Assembly (NCBI GenBank): GCA_040954595.2
Contig: CM082591.2
Location: forward strand, 6,386,001 to 6,450,000
Origin: Balanoglossus misakiensis
Taxonomy: Eukaryota > Hemichordata
Length of the DNA stretch: 64,000 nt
Direction of reading: 5' to 3'
Shown: positions 12,585 through 32,600 of the stretch, one piece after another
How positions within the stretch are numbered: the first letter of the stretch is position 1
Layout: the number at the start of each line of letters is the position of its first letter
Notes under the pieces: model-generated
Seen by the model: only the letters and a program-made list of their open reading frames with translations
Told to the model about the DNA's origin: nothing
The model's database searches: none
Program-made: the position numbers and the translations under genes

Positions 12585-14150
12585 ATGTATGTATGTATGT
12601 ATGTATGTATGTATGTATGTATGTATGTATGTATGTATGTATGTATGTATGTATGTATGTATGTATGTATGTATGTATGTATGTATGTATGTACGTATGT
12701 ATGTATGTACGTACGTACGTACGTACGTACGTACGTACGTACGTACGTACGTACGTACGTACGTACGTACGTATGTACGTACGTACGTACGTACGTACGT
12801 ACGTACGTACGTACGTACGTACGTATGTATGTATGTATGTATGTATGTATGTATGTATGTATGTATGTATGTATGTATGTATATGCATGCGTTCATGGGA
12901 AATGTCTTAATTACAGTAAATTTACATTTCTTTCGGATTACTACCATCGTAAAATCTATCACATTCGGTTATGTGAATTCGGGTACAATCTATTAATAAA
13001 TCAAACAAATCTAATCAATACGGCGCAAACAAAATTTTACTATTACAACCTTTCCAAATTTGGATTGTATGTGGTGTAGATTTTATCGACTTAGGCCAAT
13101 TAAAAAAATATGTGCTGTTCCGATTACCCGACATAACCTAATTGTAGCCCGCCGACCCCAAACTTTTTAGATGTTCGTAAACCGGAAGTAAAAATAAATT
13201 TATGAAAATTGCGAGAATCACGCAGGAACGTCATTCTTCTACACTACGGCGGCCAAAATAGTGCAAAATAAAAAAAAATGCCCTACCTACCGACCCTATT
13301 TTTGAAAACCATGTGATCGGAACAGCATATTTTTTGCCCTTAGTTGTCGCAGGTACAGCTCTGTAAAAAAACTAATTAATGCTACCATTTTACTATGGAA
13401 TAGCAGGTACAATTCTCAAATGTTTAAAAGTTCGTATTTTTGCGGCCGTGTGTATGTGTATTACTAAATGACCTGTCTGTGGTACCTGGTATATAAAGTT
13501 AATTTTGATTCGTAAATTTTGCTTATGAACATATTTTCATTAAAGTCTTTTACGTTTCTTACTAGAACTAGGCATTACTGTTGAAAACGGACACAATGCC
13601 AGGGCAAAGAAATTACATTACAAAATTGGCGACGATGTTTATACATTAATGGACGCGATTGTTACCGAAGCTTCTTATTTCTGGATTTCCGACGAAGAGA
13701 TGAAAGATTTGAAGGATTTGGGCACCAGCAAGGAATACATGGAGATTTACTACAAATCAGAAGAAGTCGGTGCCTCGAATGAACGACTCAAGCATACAAT
13801 GCCCTTAAGTGAACTAACCAAGACGAATGTTGTGTTTTACATCAAAACGAAGATATCCGCAGGTACGTCGAATCCAATTGCTTTAAATTATTGGTAATAC
13901 AATCTGTTTAGGTGGGGTATGTGTTTACCTGCGACGATGTGAAATTCTTATCTCTTTCGATACCAACGAATTTAAGTTTTATAAAATGTCTAGTAAATCG
14001 AGAGGTTGGGACAGTGTGTTGATTCACTATATATCCACATCTAGAATAACATAAACGGTGTCTTGTATCAAACATAATAAATGTAAAAAGGGCAGCAAGA
14101 GTGAGACATGGTCCCTTTAAAATGACTTCTAAATCTGCAAGAAATTGTTG

Positions 14151-14215
<65 letters not shown>

Positions 14216-15861
14216 CTATTTGTATTCAAATTTGTCTTATGTAGGTGATATCAAAGAGTTGGTAAAAAACCAGAGAATAGGAGTGTTTGGTAAAACTGGA
14301 CAAGGAAAATCTTCCACTTTAAATTCAATAACATGGGTAAGTCTGTTGTACATTTACACAATGCACGACGATTTTTATCGCTTTCACAATTTGACTTGTG
14401 GTGTACACTGTAACCATTTGTATTGGCTGGATTGCTAGAATAACTGACGTTCAGGTATTTAGCAGATACTTAACTCAGATACTTCATATCTCTGACGCGT
14501 GATACCTATCTGCTATTCAGCTATAACTAACTGACAACAGTTCAATCGTTGCTTTAATAAACATATAAAAAGTCAAAGTTTGAAAATAAAACGACGTAAT
14601 GACCAAAACTCTTTCCCGCGTTGCTTGTGACGCATATTATTTCTCTATATCCACAGGCCATCAGTGGCGAGCATACACCGTATGCTTATACCAGTCCACA
14701 AGGTGCTCGGGGTCAAGCTGGAATGAAGGACTATAAAATCACCGTTGGATCTTCCGGAAGAGACGAGCCTGAGGCTTCTTTCACTTTGATAGATATGCCT
14801 GGTGACCTCTGTGAGCTGGAAGGTGGACAGATAAAACAAGAAGTAGAAGATCAGTTGAGTGGCTGCGATCGAATACATGCGATTTTGCATGTTAGAAAGG
14901 TTCCTGGTGGGTCAACAGACTTCAACAGACGGCTGCAAATAGAAGCACGTAATCGAGGTAAATGATTATTATTGTATAACTTGTTTGTACTGAAATGGAG
15001 TTGCCAAACATTCAAAGTTGGTTGCACCTTTTAGGGAGATGAAAGAAATGTAAAAAAATGTAGTGTCTCGAATTTTTCGCTGTGTGAACCTGGTATGATC
15101 AGTTCCGTTGCCCCGGAATTATTTTATTAGCATCACAAAAATCGAACTATAGGGCTTTAAAAATACGAGACACGCTTTGTATGATAGTTACGGCGGTTTG
15201 CATTTAAATTTAACGCAGAACATTGAGAAGCTGATTTTAGGAGGTATTTTAAATTGCCTGTGTCACGTGATAGTTGTGTAAAATGACCACACTAACGTAA
15301 ACAAAATTTCCTCCTTATACATGTACCTAAGTTTTCAGAAGATATATACTTTGAGGAGATTTGAGCTCAATAATTACGAGAGAAATGTTTATTTCAATAA
15401 GTGAATTTCTTTTTCTTCATTCTTAAAATTAAAAGACAAGTGTCAAGTATACATGATGTAAGAATGATTTTAGTTCCAGAATCCTCGGTTTCAGTTTCTA
15501 TACGCCAAGAAACGTGACATCTCATTTAATAAACCCTACTAAACCGAAAATGAAAGGTTGAATTTTGACATTTTGCTTTATTCTTTAATATATGTCATCT
15601 CTCTCTCCAGACATTCCAGCGTTTGCGTTTGTAACTCATGCTACCAATGCTAAAAGTGATGAGGCCCGAAAAGCGAGAGATCGCTTTTCCAATGAGGTTC
15701 AAATCGACAAAGGGAATGTGATCACAATTGGAAATCATGACGGCAAACACTTCGATGGTGACCCACAACAACGTCAAGATATTCTTAAGTTTGTCACGAT
15801 GATTTTGAGAAGGTCCCAGCCACGTGTTGTCGAAGATGCAGAAATAGAACTGAACGTTTAA
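10611..15861 (+). CDS. Triple ubiquitin-like modules fused to an IFI44-like GTPase (490 aa)
   Basis: Six exons join without a frame break: 10611-10881, 11331-11591, 13566-13862, 14245-14336, 14657-14957, 15611-15861 (TAA). Exons 1-3 each encode one module of ~90 residues with a shared pattern: two N-terminal strands (FGKSIRIV, FGKQVLYL), a helix after Asp (DTIHYVIEEL, DTILDLIDKI, DVYTLMDAI), and a final strand. This resembles a ubiquitin-like beta-grasp fold; the fold is inferred. Exons 4-6 encode a P-loop GTPase: Walker A GKTGQGKS at 292-299, G3 DMPG at 353-356, and a degenerate G4 (TNAKSD) at 419-424. The C-terminal run from NVITIGNH to DILKFVTMILRR resembles the end of IFI44 GTPases, an interferon-induced family of vertebrates; GIMAP/AIG1 is the alternative. 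There is no signal peptide, so a cytosolic role is expected. Intron 2 holds a long microsatellite and a MITE. Confidence 0.8.
11625..12882 (+). repeat. (ATGT)n microsatellite, ~1.26 kb, with homogenised variant blocks
   Basis: A nearly uninterrupted tetranucleotide array starting 34 bp after the exon 2 donor of the GTPase gene. It includes a pure (CTGT)n block at 12533-12584 and a nearly pure (ACGT)n block at 12709-12824, the latter self-complementary and CpG-dense. Long ORFs on both strands are repeat artefacts. Confidence 0.97.
13094..13339. mobile_element. MITE, family B copy 1
   Basis: About 246 bp with imperfect terminal inverted repeats containing GTGCTGTTCCGATTAC at one end and GTGATCGGAACAGCAT at the other, bordered by GGCCAA / TTTTTTGCC. 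A reverse-orientation copy lies at 52239-52540. This copy sits in intron 2 of the GTPase gene. No ORF. Confidence 0.75.
14010..14125 (+). repeat. Dispersed ~110-bp repeat, copy 1
   Basis: Shares the ordered blocks AACATAAACGGTGTCTT, AAAAGGGCAGC and GTCCCTTTAA with copies at 50540-50642 (same strand) and 31402-31478 (opposite strand). Located in an intron of the GTPase gene. Confidence 0.7.
14153..14213 (+). repeat. (GA)n microsatellite
   Basis: A pure GA dinucleotide run of about 60 bp ending 31 bp upstream of the exon 4 acceptor of the GTPase gene, unusually close to the splice site. A shorter GA run lies at about 16179-16195. Confidence 0.95.
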
Positions 15862-16998
15862 ATTGAAGAAATTCTAGTCGGTATAGTATTATCAATCAAT
15901 TCCGGCATGAAGTAATATGAATTCTTCAAAAAATCCACCTAGAACGCATTTCAAGCTGCAAAAGCGAATTTTCAGAGACCCAGTCTATTGAATAATGTTA
16001 CTATCTACTTTAAAAGGTTGTAAAGTAGGGAAAACACAATCAAATATTCACTAGTCTATCAGAAACACTCTGCCTGTGAAATAGGCAGGCCAGAATAGCC
16101 AATTATCAATATTAATTTTGTATACGTTTGTTAATGAAAATGGCAACACTAGCTATAGATCCTAATTCATTTGATGTGAGAGAGAGAGAGAGAGAGGGGG
16201 GGTACATGTTTAGAATAACTATGTCGTTACCTTTACATGCACGTGGATCTAAAGCAAAAAATTAAAACCTCGTAAGTTGTTGATTTATTGCTTGTTATGT
16301 TTGATCTTGTGCTTGGGGGCATCGCGATCGTGTCGACGGCCGAATTTAACTACCCTGCCCGACCGTCTACGTCGTGTGACAAGGTAGGTCGCTGTCAACA
16401 GCAAAACATCTTATCGATTCATGCAGATCGACCATTTCATACTGCAAACAGTTTAATACATAATCATCATTTATGCAGTCTTGGAGGTCAGATTATATTA
16501 CAGGATGTGTTTCAGGAATCTAACTCCAACCCCAACCAAAAGCGAGTTGGTTTATTTTATTAAATGTAAAAAAGTCTCAAAAATATTAAGGTAAGACTGA
16601 TTGTGAAATATTCTTATACCGTGTTTATGGTAAATCCTGAACTGCGGATGTAAGTGTAGAACTTCATCGAGATATGGATATCATATGTCCCAGTTCAGTG
16701 AAATTACCGCATGCGCAAAGCCAGTGGTAAATATAAACCGTAGCAAGTCAAAAAAGCCACGACAGGCAGTTTTACAGTGTGTATTTTTTAAAAAAGTGTT
16801 TTTCTCCTTTGTGATATTCATGCATACACGTGTCTCTGAAGTCACATATAGCATAGGCCCTAAAACAAGCTACAGTGCTGACAGCTATCTTACTTTCGAT
16901 CAAGGCACAGTAAAAAACAACATATGTACAATTGGATCAAAACCGATATTTTGAAGATATGCCAATCTCGAAAATACTGTGTCCAATTTTTTAAAAAC
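15862..16998. other. Intergenic between convergent genes
   Basis: This interval separates the 3' ends of the GTPase gene (+) and the sulfatase gene (-). A TTTATT at about 16553 gives a minus-strand AATAAA for the sulfatase, implying a 3' UTR of about 450 bp. A small hairpin (CTGCCTGTGAAATAGGCAG) lies near 16070. Nothing else is supported. Confidence 0.5.
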
Positions 16999-24181
<7,183 letters not shown>

Positions 24182-25404
24182 GTTGAGACTACCGGGTGGC
24201 TATCGATGCGGTCGTTCGCTGTGGTCGGCGACGAGTCGAGTGGGCTTGTCTTGCAAAGTCTGCTCAATGCCCAACAATCAACACAATGGCAGTCGGATTG
24301 CATATGAAAGCATCAGCTGGGGTCATTATGACATGTGACTAGCGCCATGTGATGTCAGTCACATGCTGTTTGTCTGTGTAATTTCTCGTTGTTTGTTCAC
24401 AAATATGGATATCAATCATATACAATGGGCAGGTAAAACTCTCATTGCAATCCGTGTCTGACTCATGGGCATCTGATACAGGGACGCCTTCAGTGGCCGC
24501 TTTGAAAGGCCCCATGGTTCCCGGTGTGATATGTTGTGGCCTAGACTTGCTCCAAGTCTATGGGCTTCATTATGTGTAGGGAACGCCTAGGCCCACGCTA
24601 CCCAAAACCACAAGCTCAGTCCCAAATTCGAAACTCACCTCACTACCAAAAACACGCTCAAGGCAAGCATGCACGCAAAAAGTATTGAAATTATTTATTA
24701 AGACAAAAAACCACCGAAAACACAAAAAGTATTGAGATTTGAAAATCACCAAGCGACTAGTGGGCTAGTCTAGTTGTGGCCTTGAAAAGACCAAGTACAA
24801 ATATAAGCCGTTTTTTATCGTATTAAATGAACGGACAGAATAAAAAGTATTGAGAGCTAAACAAAATCGCTCTGCACAACTATTTTCCAACACATTAGTC
24901 CCGGAACGCGCTACATGTTATTCAGAAACAAGTACATATCAGGAAAAACTTATCCCGGCGTTCGGCTTTTTGAAATGCCACCAACGGCGGGAAAATCCCG
25001 AAAATTGCCACTGGACTACCTTACAGTTCGTTGCTCAACTATACCCGGCTGCAGTGCTAAATTATCTAGATTTTGTCGCTGTACTGCCTATCTTTTCCGT
25101 CTTTACGATTAAGAATGATTTGCTAATATTCTTACCTAGACCGGAGCATCTGCCAAGAAGTGACGAAAATTGAATATGAAGACATTCCATGATATTCTTG
25201 AAACTTCAATCATATTTGAACCACCTCCATCGGTATTTCCAAATAGCAAAGACATTTTCACCAATGGGTTTTGATATAAAAACATATTTTATTTCCGTTT
25301 ACGACGACGACGGACAATTACTCTACATTATAAGCTCCGCTGACAGCGGAGGCCAACAAACGGTCACCCCCGTTCACAAATGGCGCGTTCGGTTTCTCAA
25401 CTAG
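24182..25404. other. Upstream region of the sulfatase, no other gene
   Basis: The likely sulfatase promoter is within the first few hundred bases, but no TATA box is obvious. A family C MITE-like copy occupies 24535-24780. An ORF at about 24850-25173 has no domain similarity or splice support and is not called. Confidence 0.45.
24535..24780 (+). mobile_element. MITE-like repeat, family C copy 2
   Basis: Longer copy of the element at 18895-19065 in the opposite orientation, with an inserted central segment holding two AAAAAGTATTGA blocks. Ends are CTAGACTTGCTCCAAGT and GACTAGTGGGCTAGTCTAG. Confidence 0.65.
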
Positions 25405-26580
25405 TATGGAGTAATATTGGACGCATTCCCCTAAACACCACCTGCAAGATTCGATGTTCTTTATTATACTCTCACATAGATGGCCGTTTGTGTAACGACT
25501 ACCAACGCGGCACTGTAATTCAAAAAGAGAAATGCTGCTTGGATGATTTACAACATAAACATGAATAGGGGTCGTAACTTCTGTCTTGAGTGTCAGAGCT
25601 GAGGTGTGATTCGACCATACCCTAACCCAACAAGGTACTTCTTACCGCTTCGCCTATTCCCAATTAATACACGCTCTTAACTTCAGTATGTCATAATTTT
25701 GGTTTTTGATGACATCATTTGACCCATATCCACTGAGTTCATTTGCCTCATGTTTCCAAACATCGATTTCACACCTTAGAATTCAGAACTACGTGTATAT
25801 TAATAAGGAACTATTTGGAGGTCAGGAGGGTGTAACGTGGAAGGATATTTGGACTCAGTGAACATGCGCCGATTGAAATCTGTACATTTTTGTTCTCTGA
25901 ACAGTGCGTCTCACTTGACAAGAACACTAGATCCGGTGAGTGGTATTACATGTATCTCGAGCCAGCATTTTTTTTTTACTTTCTCGCACATATTTACAAC
26001 ACTAGATGAAATCACTCATGCTGGTATTAGCATATTGTATTCCTGCGATTGGAACTATCTTAGAATAATTGCATGTGGTTACAGTCTGTATACAGTGTAG
26101 TGTACGTGCAACGAATAACTCATTTTATTGAGATTTTAATGAGGTATGCAATAATTCCCAAATAGTTCAAATCGCGTTCCTGTTATACTTGCTAGAGGCC
26201 CCCGTAAACTTCTGTCTAAGACGAGAATATGGGGATTTTTATTTTCCACAGAAACTTCCGTCGAAAATATACTACTAAAATTCTTGACCTTTCCAATCGG
26301 TTTGTTTGGGTGTAGGCCTACATACTAAATAGCGACCCACTGTTCTGCGACCTACACTATACCTGAGAACTATACTTTCCCTCATGATGAAAATCCACGA
26401 TTGATTGAAAACAAATCAAGTCATAAACGTCATAAAATGAAACACAAAAAAGTTGCAACTATCATTTGTCTATGAATGCGGTCACCACAAGTTGTCATGC
26501 CATAATCTCGTGTTTTCATAAGGTTATCATAGTCTGTAATGATAAACAGAAATACCATGACATTTGTACTGTAATGGCAC
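25405..26580 (+). repeat. Old dispersed repeat, unit 1
   Basis: Aligned with 26590-28060 (interrupted by the element at 27113) and partly with 28580-28910 and 34505-34800. Shared order: CCACCTGCAA-like block, TACCAACNNGGCACTG, the CCCAACAAGG-to-TTACTTC block, GATTGAAATC, GAAATCACTCATGCTGGT, AATCTCGTGTT. The high divergence implies an ancient duplication. Confidence 0.65.
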
Positions 26581-26589
26581 CCACTGACC

Positions 26590-28060
26590 GAGGGCTACAG
26601 CCCTTGTCTATTATTGTTGAGGATTAGAGTTGAAATGTGACAAGGGTACACCCAAGTCCACTCCCATGACCTGCTTCTTAATACTTCCCCTATACTGACG
26701 ATTTTTGCCGTTCAACGTTCACTGTACGTGTTAATACTAGTATGTCACAATTTTAGCTTATCAATTGGTCCGTATCAACTGGGTTTCTTGCACTGATGCT
26801 ACTCAAAATCAATTTTAAACGATAGAATTCGCTAATAGATAACTATTCGGCTGTGTTGATATGACGTAAAATGATTTTTGGACTCTGTAAACTCACGCCG
26901 ATTGAAATGCCCTTATCACGTCGCGGGCAGTAAACGAGGTGAGTAATATATCTGGAGTCAAAATTCTTAAATCTCTCGCCTATATAATATTTGCAACATT
27001 CGGTGAAATCACTCATGCTGGTGTTAGCATATACTTAGGTATGAATACGATCGAGGTCACCTAGGATACTTACTATATAGTGACGGCCATAAACCTCTGC
27101 CAAGTGACGGCCTTAAGATGGGTCCCTAGGATCTTTTTGCCCGTTGCTATGGGCCTTTATAGGACATTACACCCCGATTTGGACTAAGCCGTTTTCAGAG
27201 TCTAACAAGGGGCTGGTAACTAGTTAAAAATACGCACGATTGTGAGCGCGCGCCCCCTGACGCCATTGATATGCAAATTAGTTAGGTCAAATTTCAAAAG
27301 CCTAAGGCTTTTTATTCCGTGACCTCAAAAACGAACTTGATACGTATTCATTAGTTGCTTGAACCAGGGAAGATCGTGACGGATTTTGTTTTCGAATATT
27401 ATCGTTGTATCCTACGATTTCAGCATACCCGTACCACACCTGAAAAAGTCATCGATTTTGGGTGTTTTTGGACGCACTCTTCCACTGGTATCGCTTCTTA
27501 GCACGACGAAAACCGAAAAAACGATCCGTCACACTATGCGGAAGTGCGTTCTCAACAAGCAGGTCAAATTTGGCTGGCCTACGTCGCCTGTGAAAAAAGC
27601 CTTAGGGATTTTCGTGAACGGTACAAAATCTCTGTGTACAAAACATTGGATTTTTAGCGTTCGATCCAGTTACTGTGGTTACAGGACGCGCACGCTATCG
27701 CTGACCGCTGCTTTGCCGTATTAGCGTGGCGGCCTATGGCCGGGCGGTAGCTGCCGTAAACATACTCAGACAGGGGGTGTGCACACAATCGTGTGTATTT
27801 TTAACTAGTTACAAGCCCCTTGTCGGACGTTCATAACGGTTTCGATCAAAATTGAGTGTAGTGTCCTATAAAGGCCCATAGCAACGAGCAAAAAGATCCT
27901 AGGGACCCATCTTAACCTTTTGCCAAATGACGCCATAAACCTCTGCCAAAATGACTATAAATGCGGCCAGCACAAGTTCTCGTATCATAATCTCGTGTAC
28001 TGTTAGCCTATAATCAGGAATAGCAATTCCTTGACATTTGTAATTTGGGGCAATCAACGC
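26590..28060 (+). repeat. Old dispersed repeat, unit 2, split by an insertion
   Basis: Direct duplicate of 25405-26580. It is continuous to about 27060, interrupted by the 0.8-kb inverted-repeat element at 27113-27921, and resumes at about 27930 with ATAAATGCGGCCAGCACAAG and AATCTCGTG. Confidence 0.65.
27109..27925. mobile_element. ~0.81-kb non-autonomous DNA transposon with long inverted repeats, TTAA flanks
   Basis: The left end (TTAA then GATGGGTCCCTAGGATC) is mirrored by the right end (GATCCTAGGGACCCATC then TTAA). The inverted arms extend about 150-160 bp, to TTAACTAGTTA at about 27228 and 27805. A TTAA target site is typical of piggyBac-type transposition. The internal part has a 112-codon ORF at 27386-27724 that does not resemble a transposase. 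Confidence 0.75.
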
Positions 28061-28579
28061 TTTATTGGTAAACCGACGGCTTTTTCCATTTATGTATAGA
28101 CCGTGATTTGTTAATCATTAAAAATGAAAGAATTACCATTGTAATTAAATTGTTCCCCATAAACTTTAAAATTACTAAAATGACATGTTTATTTCTTGAT
28201 ATATAGCCAAACACATTTTTGTATGAATACTGGCAGCCATATTGGATTTATTAAAATTAGGCATATTTCCGTTAGGTGGATTTGGGTGTATTTTTAATAT
28301 TGTCGTTTTAGGTGCCCGTCCCAATTGCATTCTGAAGGGAAACATTCTGCTGCTATTTGTTGTGGGTTTAGGTCATCTCATATTGAATAGACTATGCTAG
28401 ACAGGTCTGTTTGTTCACGGCGTTACACGCCGGTACACAGGACTATAGGTCGACGCCATGTTTGTTTATCAATTACGACCGCGTCGCCTCTGTCCACGTC
28501 CGCGCCCGTTTTAGAATCTAAGAATTCAAATGGTGAATAGTTAAATTTTAACCATTGATCACCTATTCACAAATGCCTT

Positions 28580-28910
28580 GTTCAGTGGAACTACATCCCC
28601 TCAAAACCACCCGCAACAGTTTCTTTTAGACTCTAAAATTGATGGACACCTGTATCACGAATACCAAGTGTGACACTGCAGTTCAATAAGGCAATGCTTC
28701 TTGATCTGGTCTGTCACAATTTGAATTTATGGCAGTGATTATCCCACCTACTGTTGGGTGCCAGACTTGACTTGTGATATGGGTACACTCCACTCCACTC
28801 CCAGAACCTGCTTCCTAACCCTTCACCTGCTGACAATACATCATGTTCAACAATCACTGTAAGTGTAAATACTAGTGTGGTCCAAACGGCAAACTCCAAA
28901 ACCCAGGCTC
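28580..28910 (+). repeat. Old dispersed repeat, unit 3 (partial)
   Basis: Partial copy of the family at 25405-26580, holding CACCCGCAACAG, AATACCAAGTGTGACACTGC and CCAGAACCTGCTTCC blocks. Confidence 0.55.
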
Positions 28911-28989
28911 AGCCTAGCTTAGTCTGAGGGGTAAACTTATTATATAACTAAATTATTTGTAAAAAAAAAGTCATAATTTAACACTCTTA

Positions 28990-29420
28990 TATGTATATAT
29001 TTAACTATTTACAAATCATGCAATACTCATTTAATTATATACATGTAATCAAAGTGTATTGTAATTATATACATATAATGAAATGTTTAGATAGTTATTT
29101 AATGTAATAAAATTATTTATATACAATTTTAATGCAAGTTAATCACATAAAAAATTGACTACATAATTAATTATGTTTATGTGATTAACTTGCATTAAAA
29201 TTGTATATAAATAATTTTATTATATTAAATAATTATCTGAACATTTAGTTATATACATGTAATCAAAATGTATTGTAATTATATACATATAATGAAATGT
29301 TTAGATAGTTATTTAATGTTATAAAATTATTTATATATAATTTTAATGCAAGTTAATCATATAAATATAATACATTATGTAGTCAATTATTTATGTAACA
29401 ATTTAATGCAGTCAATTTTA
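28990..29420. repeat. AT-rich inverted and direct repeat cluster
   Basis: A large palindrome centred near 29162 has arms of about 75-90 bp containing TGCAAGTTAATCACATAA and its reverse complement. The left-hand sequence then recurs as a direct repeat from about 29250 to 29360. No coding content. It lies about 200-600 bp upstream of NXPE gene A. Confidence 0.8.
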
Positions 29421-29604
29421 TACACACAATGAACGGCTTGGGGAATTATTTATATATAACGAATTATTCATATTTATTTATTTAATTATATATATAACAA
29501 AGATTATAGACAGATAATCGGATTTATATAAATGCAATTGTGTTTTATTTTTATGTACTTTATTTTTGTTACCTCCTATACGCAAGTTAGATTTCCAAGA
29601 AGAC

Positions 29605-32600
29605 ATGAAGCAACGCTTGTCAGTAAAAACCGGAGCTTTCTGTTTTGTTCTTGGCGTGGTGATAGCGACACTTCTTCAAGAAATGGTATGTATGTATGTA
29701 TGTATGTATGTATGTATGTATGTATGTATGTATGTATGTATGTATGTATGTATGTATGTATGTATGTATGTATGTATGTATGTATGTATGTATGTATGTA
29801 TGTATGTATGTATGTATGTATGTATGTATGTATGTATGTATGTATGTATGTATGTATGTATGTATGTATGTATGTATGTATGTATGTATGTATGTATGTA
29901 TGTATGTATGTATGTATGTATGTATGTATGTATGTATGTATGTATGTATGTATGTATGTATGTATGCATGTATGTATGTATGTATGTATGCATGTATGCA
30001 TGCATGCATGCATGCATGCATGCATGCATGCATGTATGTATGTATGTATGTATGTATGTATGTATGTTATGTTAATATCAATGCTTTACTTGCGAAGATT
30101 ATTTCATGAAATGATAACATTAATTAAGATATTTGTAATTATTTCTCGCTGATTCAAGATGTTCTTGTCTAGTTTGTAGTCCACAGAAAATGGTCGAATA
30201 AAGTTTCGGCGTCGTTTGAGAACAATCCTTGTTCGCTCACCACACGACAACTTGCTGCGTTCTCTGGAAGACCAATGTGGACGTTAGACGAACTAAATCT
30301 ACATTCGAAAAACCTGACATCGTTCGCCGTTTACTTGCATGACCATGGGGCAACATCACCTAATATGTCAAGGTGAGTTAAAAAAATATATATACCCTAC
30401 TTTGCTATACAATACACATACACTTTAATTTAAGAGCTCCAGTATCTTCGATAAATAATTAGAAGAAAGCACTTGTTTGTTTAAAACCACATAAAACTTG
30501 GTCGTTTGCTCAAATTGTTGACCATGTTCGTCTCTTGTTTAATACTCGAATAATGAAACTGTCAGGGACTTGTAAAATAACAAAAAATAATGACTGTAAT
30601 TATTGATTTCAGGTTAACCATTCAGGGGAATAGTCAAGGTGAAATAATCGAGGTGACAATCAACACTTTTGATGCTGGTGGTCGTAAACGAGGTATTGGA
30701 GGGGACTTCTTTTTTGCTGTTATGTCAAACAGTGAAATGCAGACTTCTACCAGCGGAAGGATATTTGATCGTGGGGATGGATCTTACACTGTCAAATTCT
30801 ACGCCGCCTGGTCTGGAACGGCGGATATAGAAATAACTTTAGTGCATCCACGCGAGGCAGTTCAGTGGATAAAGAACGTATATCGACCAAGTGAACGAAA
30901 GGCCGAGTGGACAGGATTGTTTAAAAATAAGAAGTCCACTGAAAAGAAGGCGTGCTATGTTTTGGGAAATTCAAATTACGATAATAAATGTGTGTATCGC
31001 AATGAAAACTCGCTCGGTGATGTAGCATTCGTGTGTGATAAACCCAAGAAATTGTCATGTTCGCAACTTGACAAAGTAGGCCTTAATATAAAATCGTTGC
31101 CAAATAATGTAAACAAACTTCTATCAGATGACGTCAAAGATATGTTTGTACGGTAGGTATTGGTTGCCTTGCATTGTACATGTAAATATTGTCAGAAAAT
31201 AGCATTGAAATGTTGGCATTTTCCTAACTGTCACAGAATGTGTCAAAACTGGAGTTTTATTATTTAAGCGATACAAAGATTAAAGAAAGCACTATATCAA
31301 CATGCTCGATTTTTTATAGAACTGTTCAGATGATTTCACAGCAAGAAAATATACAATATTACAAGTGCGAGAAAAGTGCTGACTCCGAATTTTCCACACC
31401 ACCTTAAAGGGACAAAGTCTCTGTCGCTGCCCTTATTCCATTAATCATGCTTGATACAAGGCACCGTTTATGTTACCGTTGCTAGGATACCGTTGAAACT
31501 GCCACATTGCACAAATGTAACAAAGCATACCCACAGGCGATAAAACACGCAAGAATGTATTGAACTATGATGTTATTTTATCTGGGTCATATGTTCTTTT
31601 CTTTTCACAGTCCTTACCTTATGACGTCACTGGTCGACTGTCCACTGAAAATCACGATAAAAGGTAATTCCGTAGTGTAATATAACGGAAATAGACCATT
31701 TTCAGAACTCTACATGACCCCGTGAGATCTCGCGTGGCTAGGCAATGTATACAGCAGGATATTCTCACATGACACAGGACAAACAAAATATGACCCATCG
31801 TGTTGAACGGCGCAGAGTTGACACTTTTTGTTGAAGTCTGCAATACTTTAAATTTGATTTTATGCCAGTTTTGGTTGAACAAAACAAAACAAAACTTTGT
31901 GGAAAGAGCGCTTGAACTTGCCGTGAAAATATAAAGCACAATTCTTTATCCCCATTTCGCTCTCTTTAGTTTTTGTTCTGTAAAGGGGTTTGGAGTCAGT
32001 TCCGTTAACCTTCCCTGTGATGTGGGAGGTTGAAGTGAATGTCTGACAAGTCAGCTCGTCATGTCCGGTCCCTCTGAGATGTGCTTATCCCGCTGTATCA
32101 TGTGTCTTCTAAGCTCCCTGATCAGAATGTTGCTATTTACCTTTTCAGATGATCAATATTCTGACCACCGCAGTGAAGATCTCCCCCCTTGCACTGCAGA
32201 CCTCCCACGAACAATGTCAGATGGTTTCTGGAGTAATGAGAATGTGTGGACTTCACTGGTTTGCAAAGCGAGACACTGGAGTGCCGACGACACGCAGTTG
32301 TGTCTCCAGGGGAAGACGGTGATTTTCCTGGGTGATTCGACGCTCAGACAAATGTACGACGTCCTCACTGCTGCGCTGGAGCAAAGGCCACGGACGAATC
32401 GTGACACTGACTCGTGGCGGGACGACGCGCACAATATCAGTGTCAGTTTTGATTTTCATGCAATCCGTTCAGGCAGCCCGTCAATCGACTTTTGGACTCA
32501 GAAATTTGAGAGTGACGTGATCGACAGTTTAGCTTCCACCCAGTGCAACTATGTTGTTGTTCTCAGCCTATCATATCATTTAGAAACATGGACACCGGCT

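Noticed and set aside
11583-13079. Long ORFs (up to 484 codons) of MYVC or IHTY repeats on both strands
   Set aside because: Translations of an (ATGT)n microsatellite, whose 12-base period has no stop codon in any frame; no domain, and they overlap on both strands.
24850-25173. 107-codon ORF upstream of the sulfatase
   Set aside because: Composition and lack of any recognisable motif suggest chance; no splice signals at sensible positions.
27386-27724. 112-codon ORF within the TTAA element as a transposase
   Set aside because: No DDE/DDD motif or similarity to piggyBac; too short.
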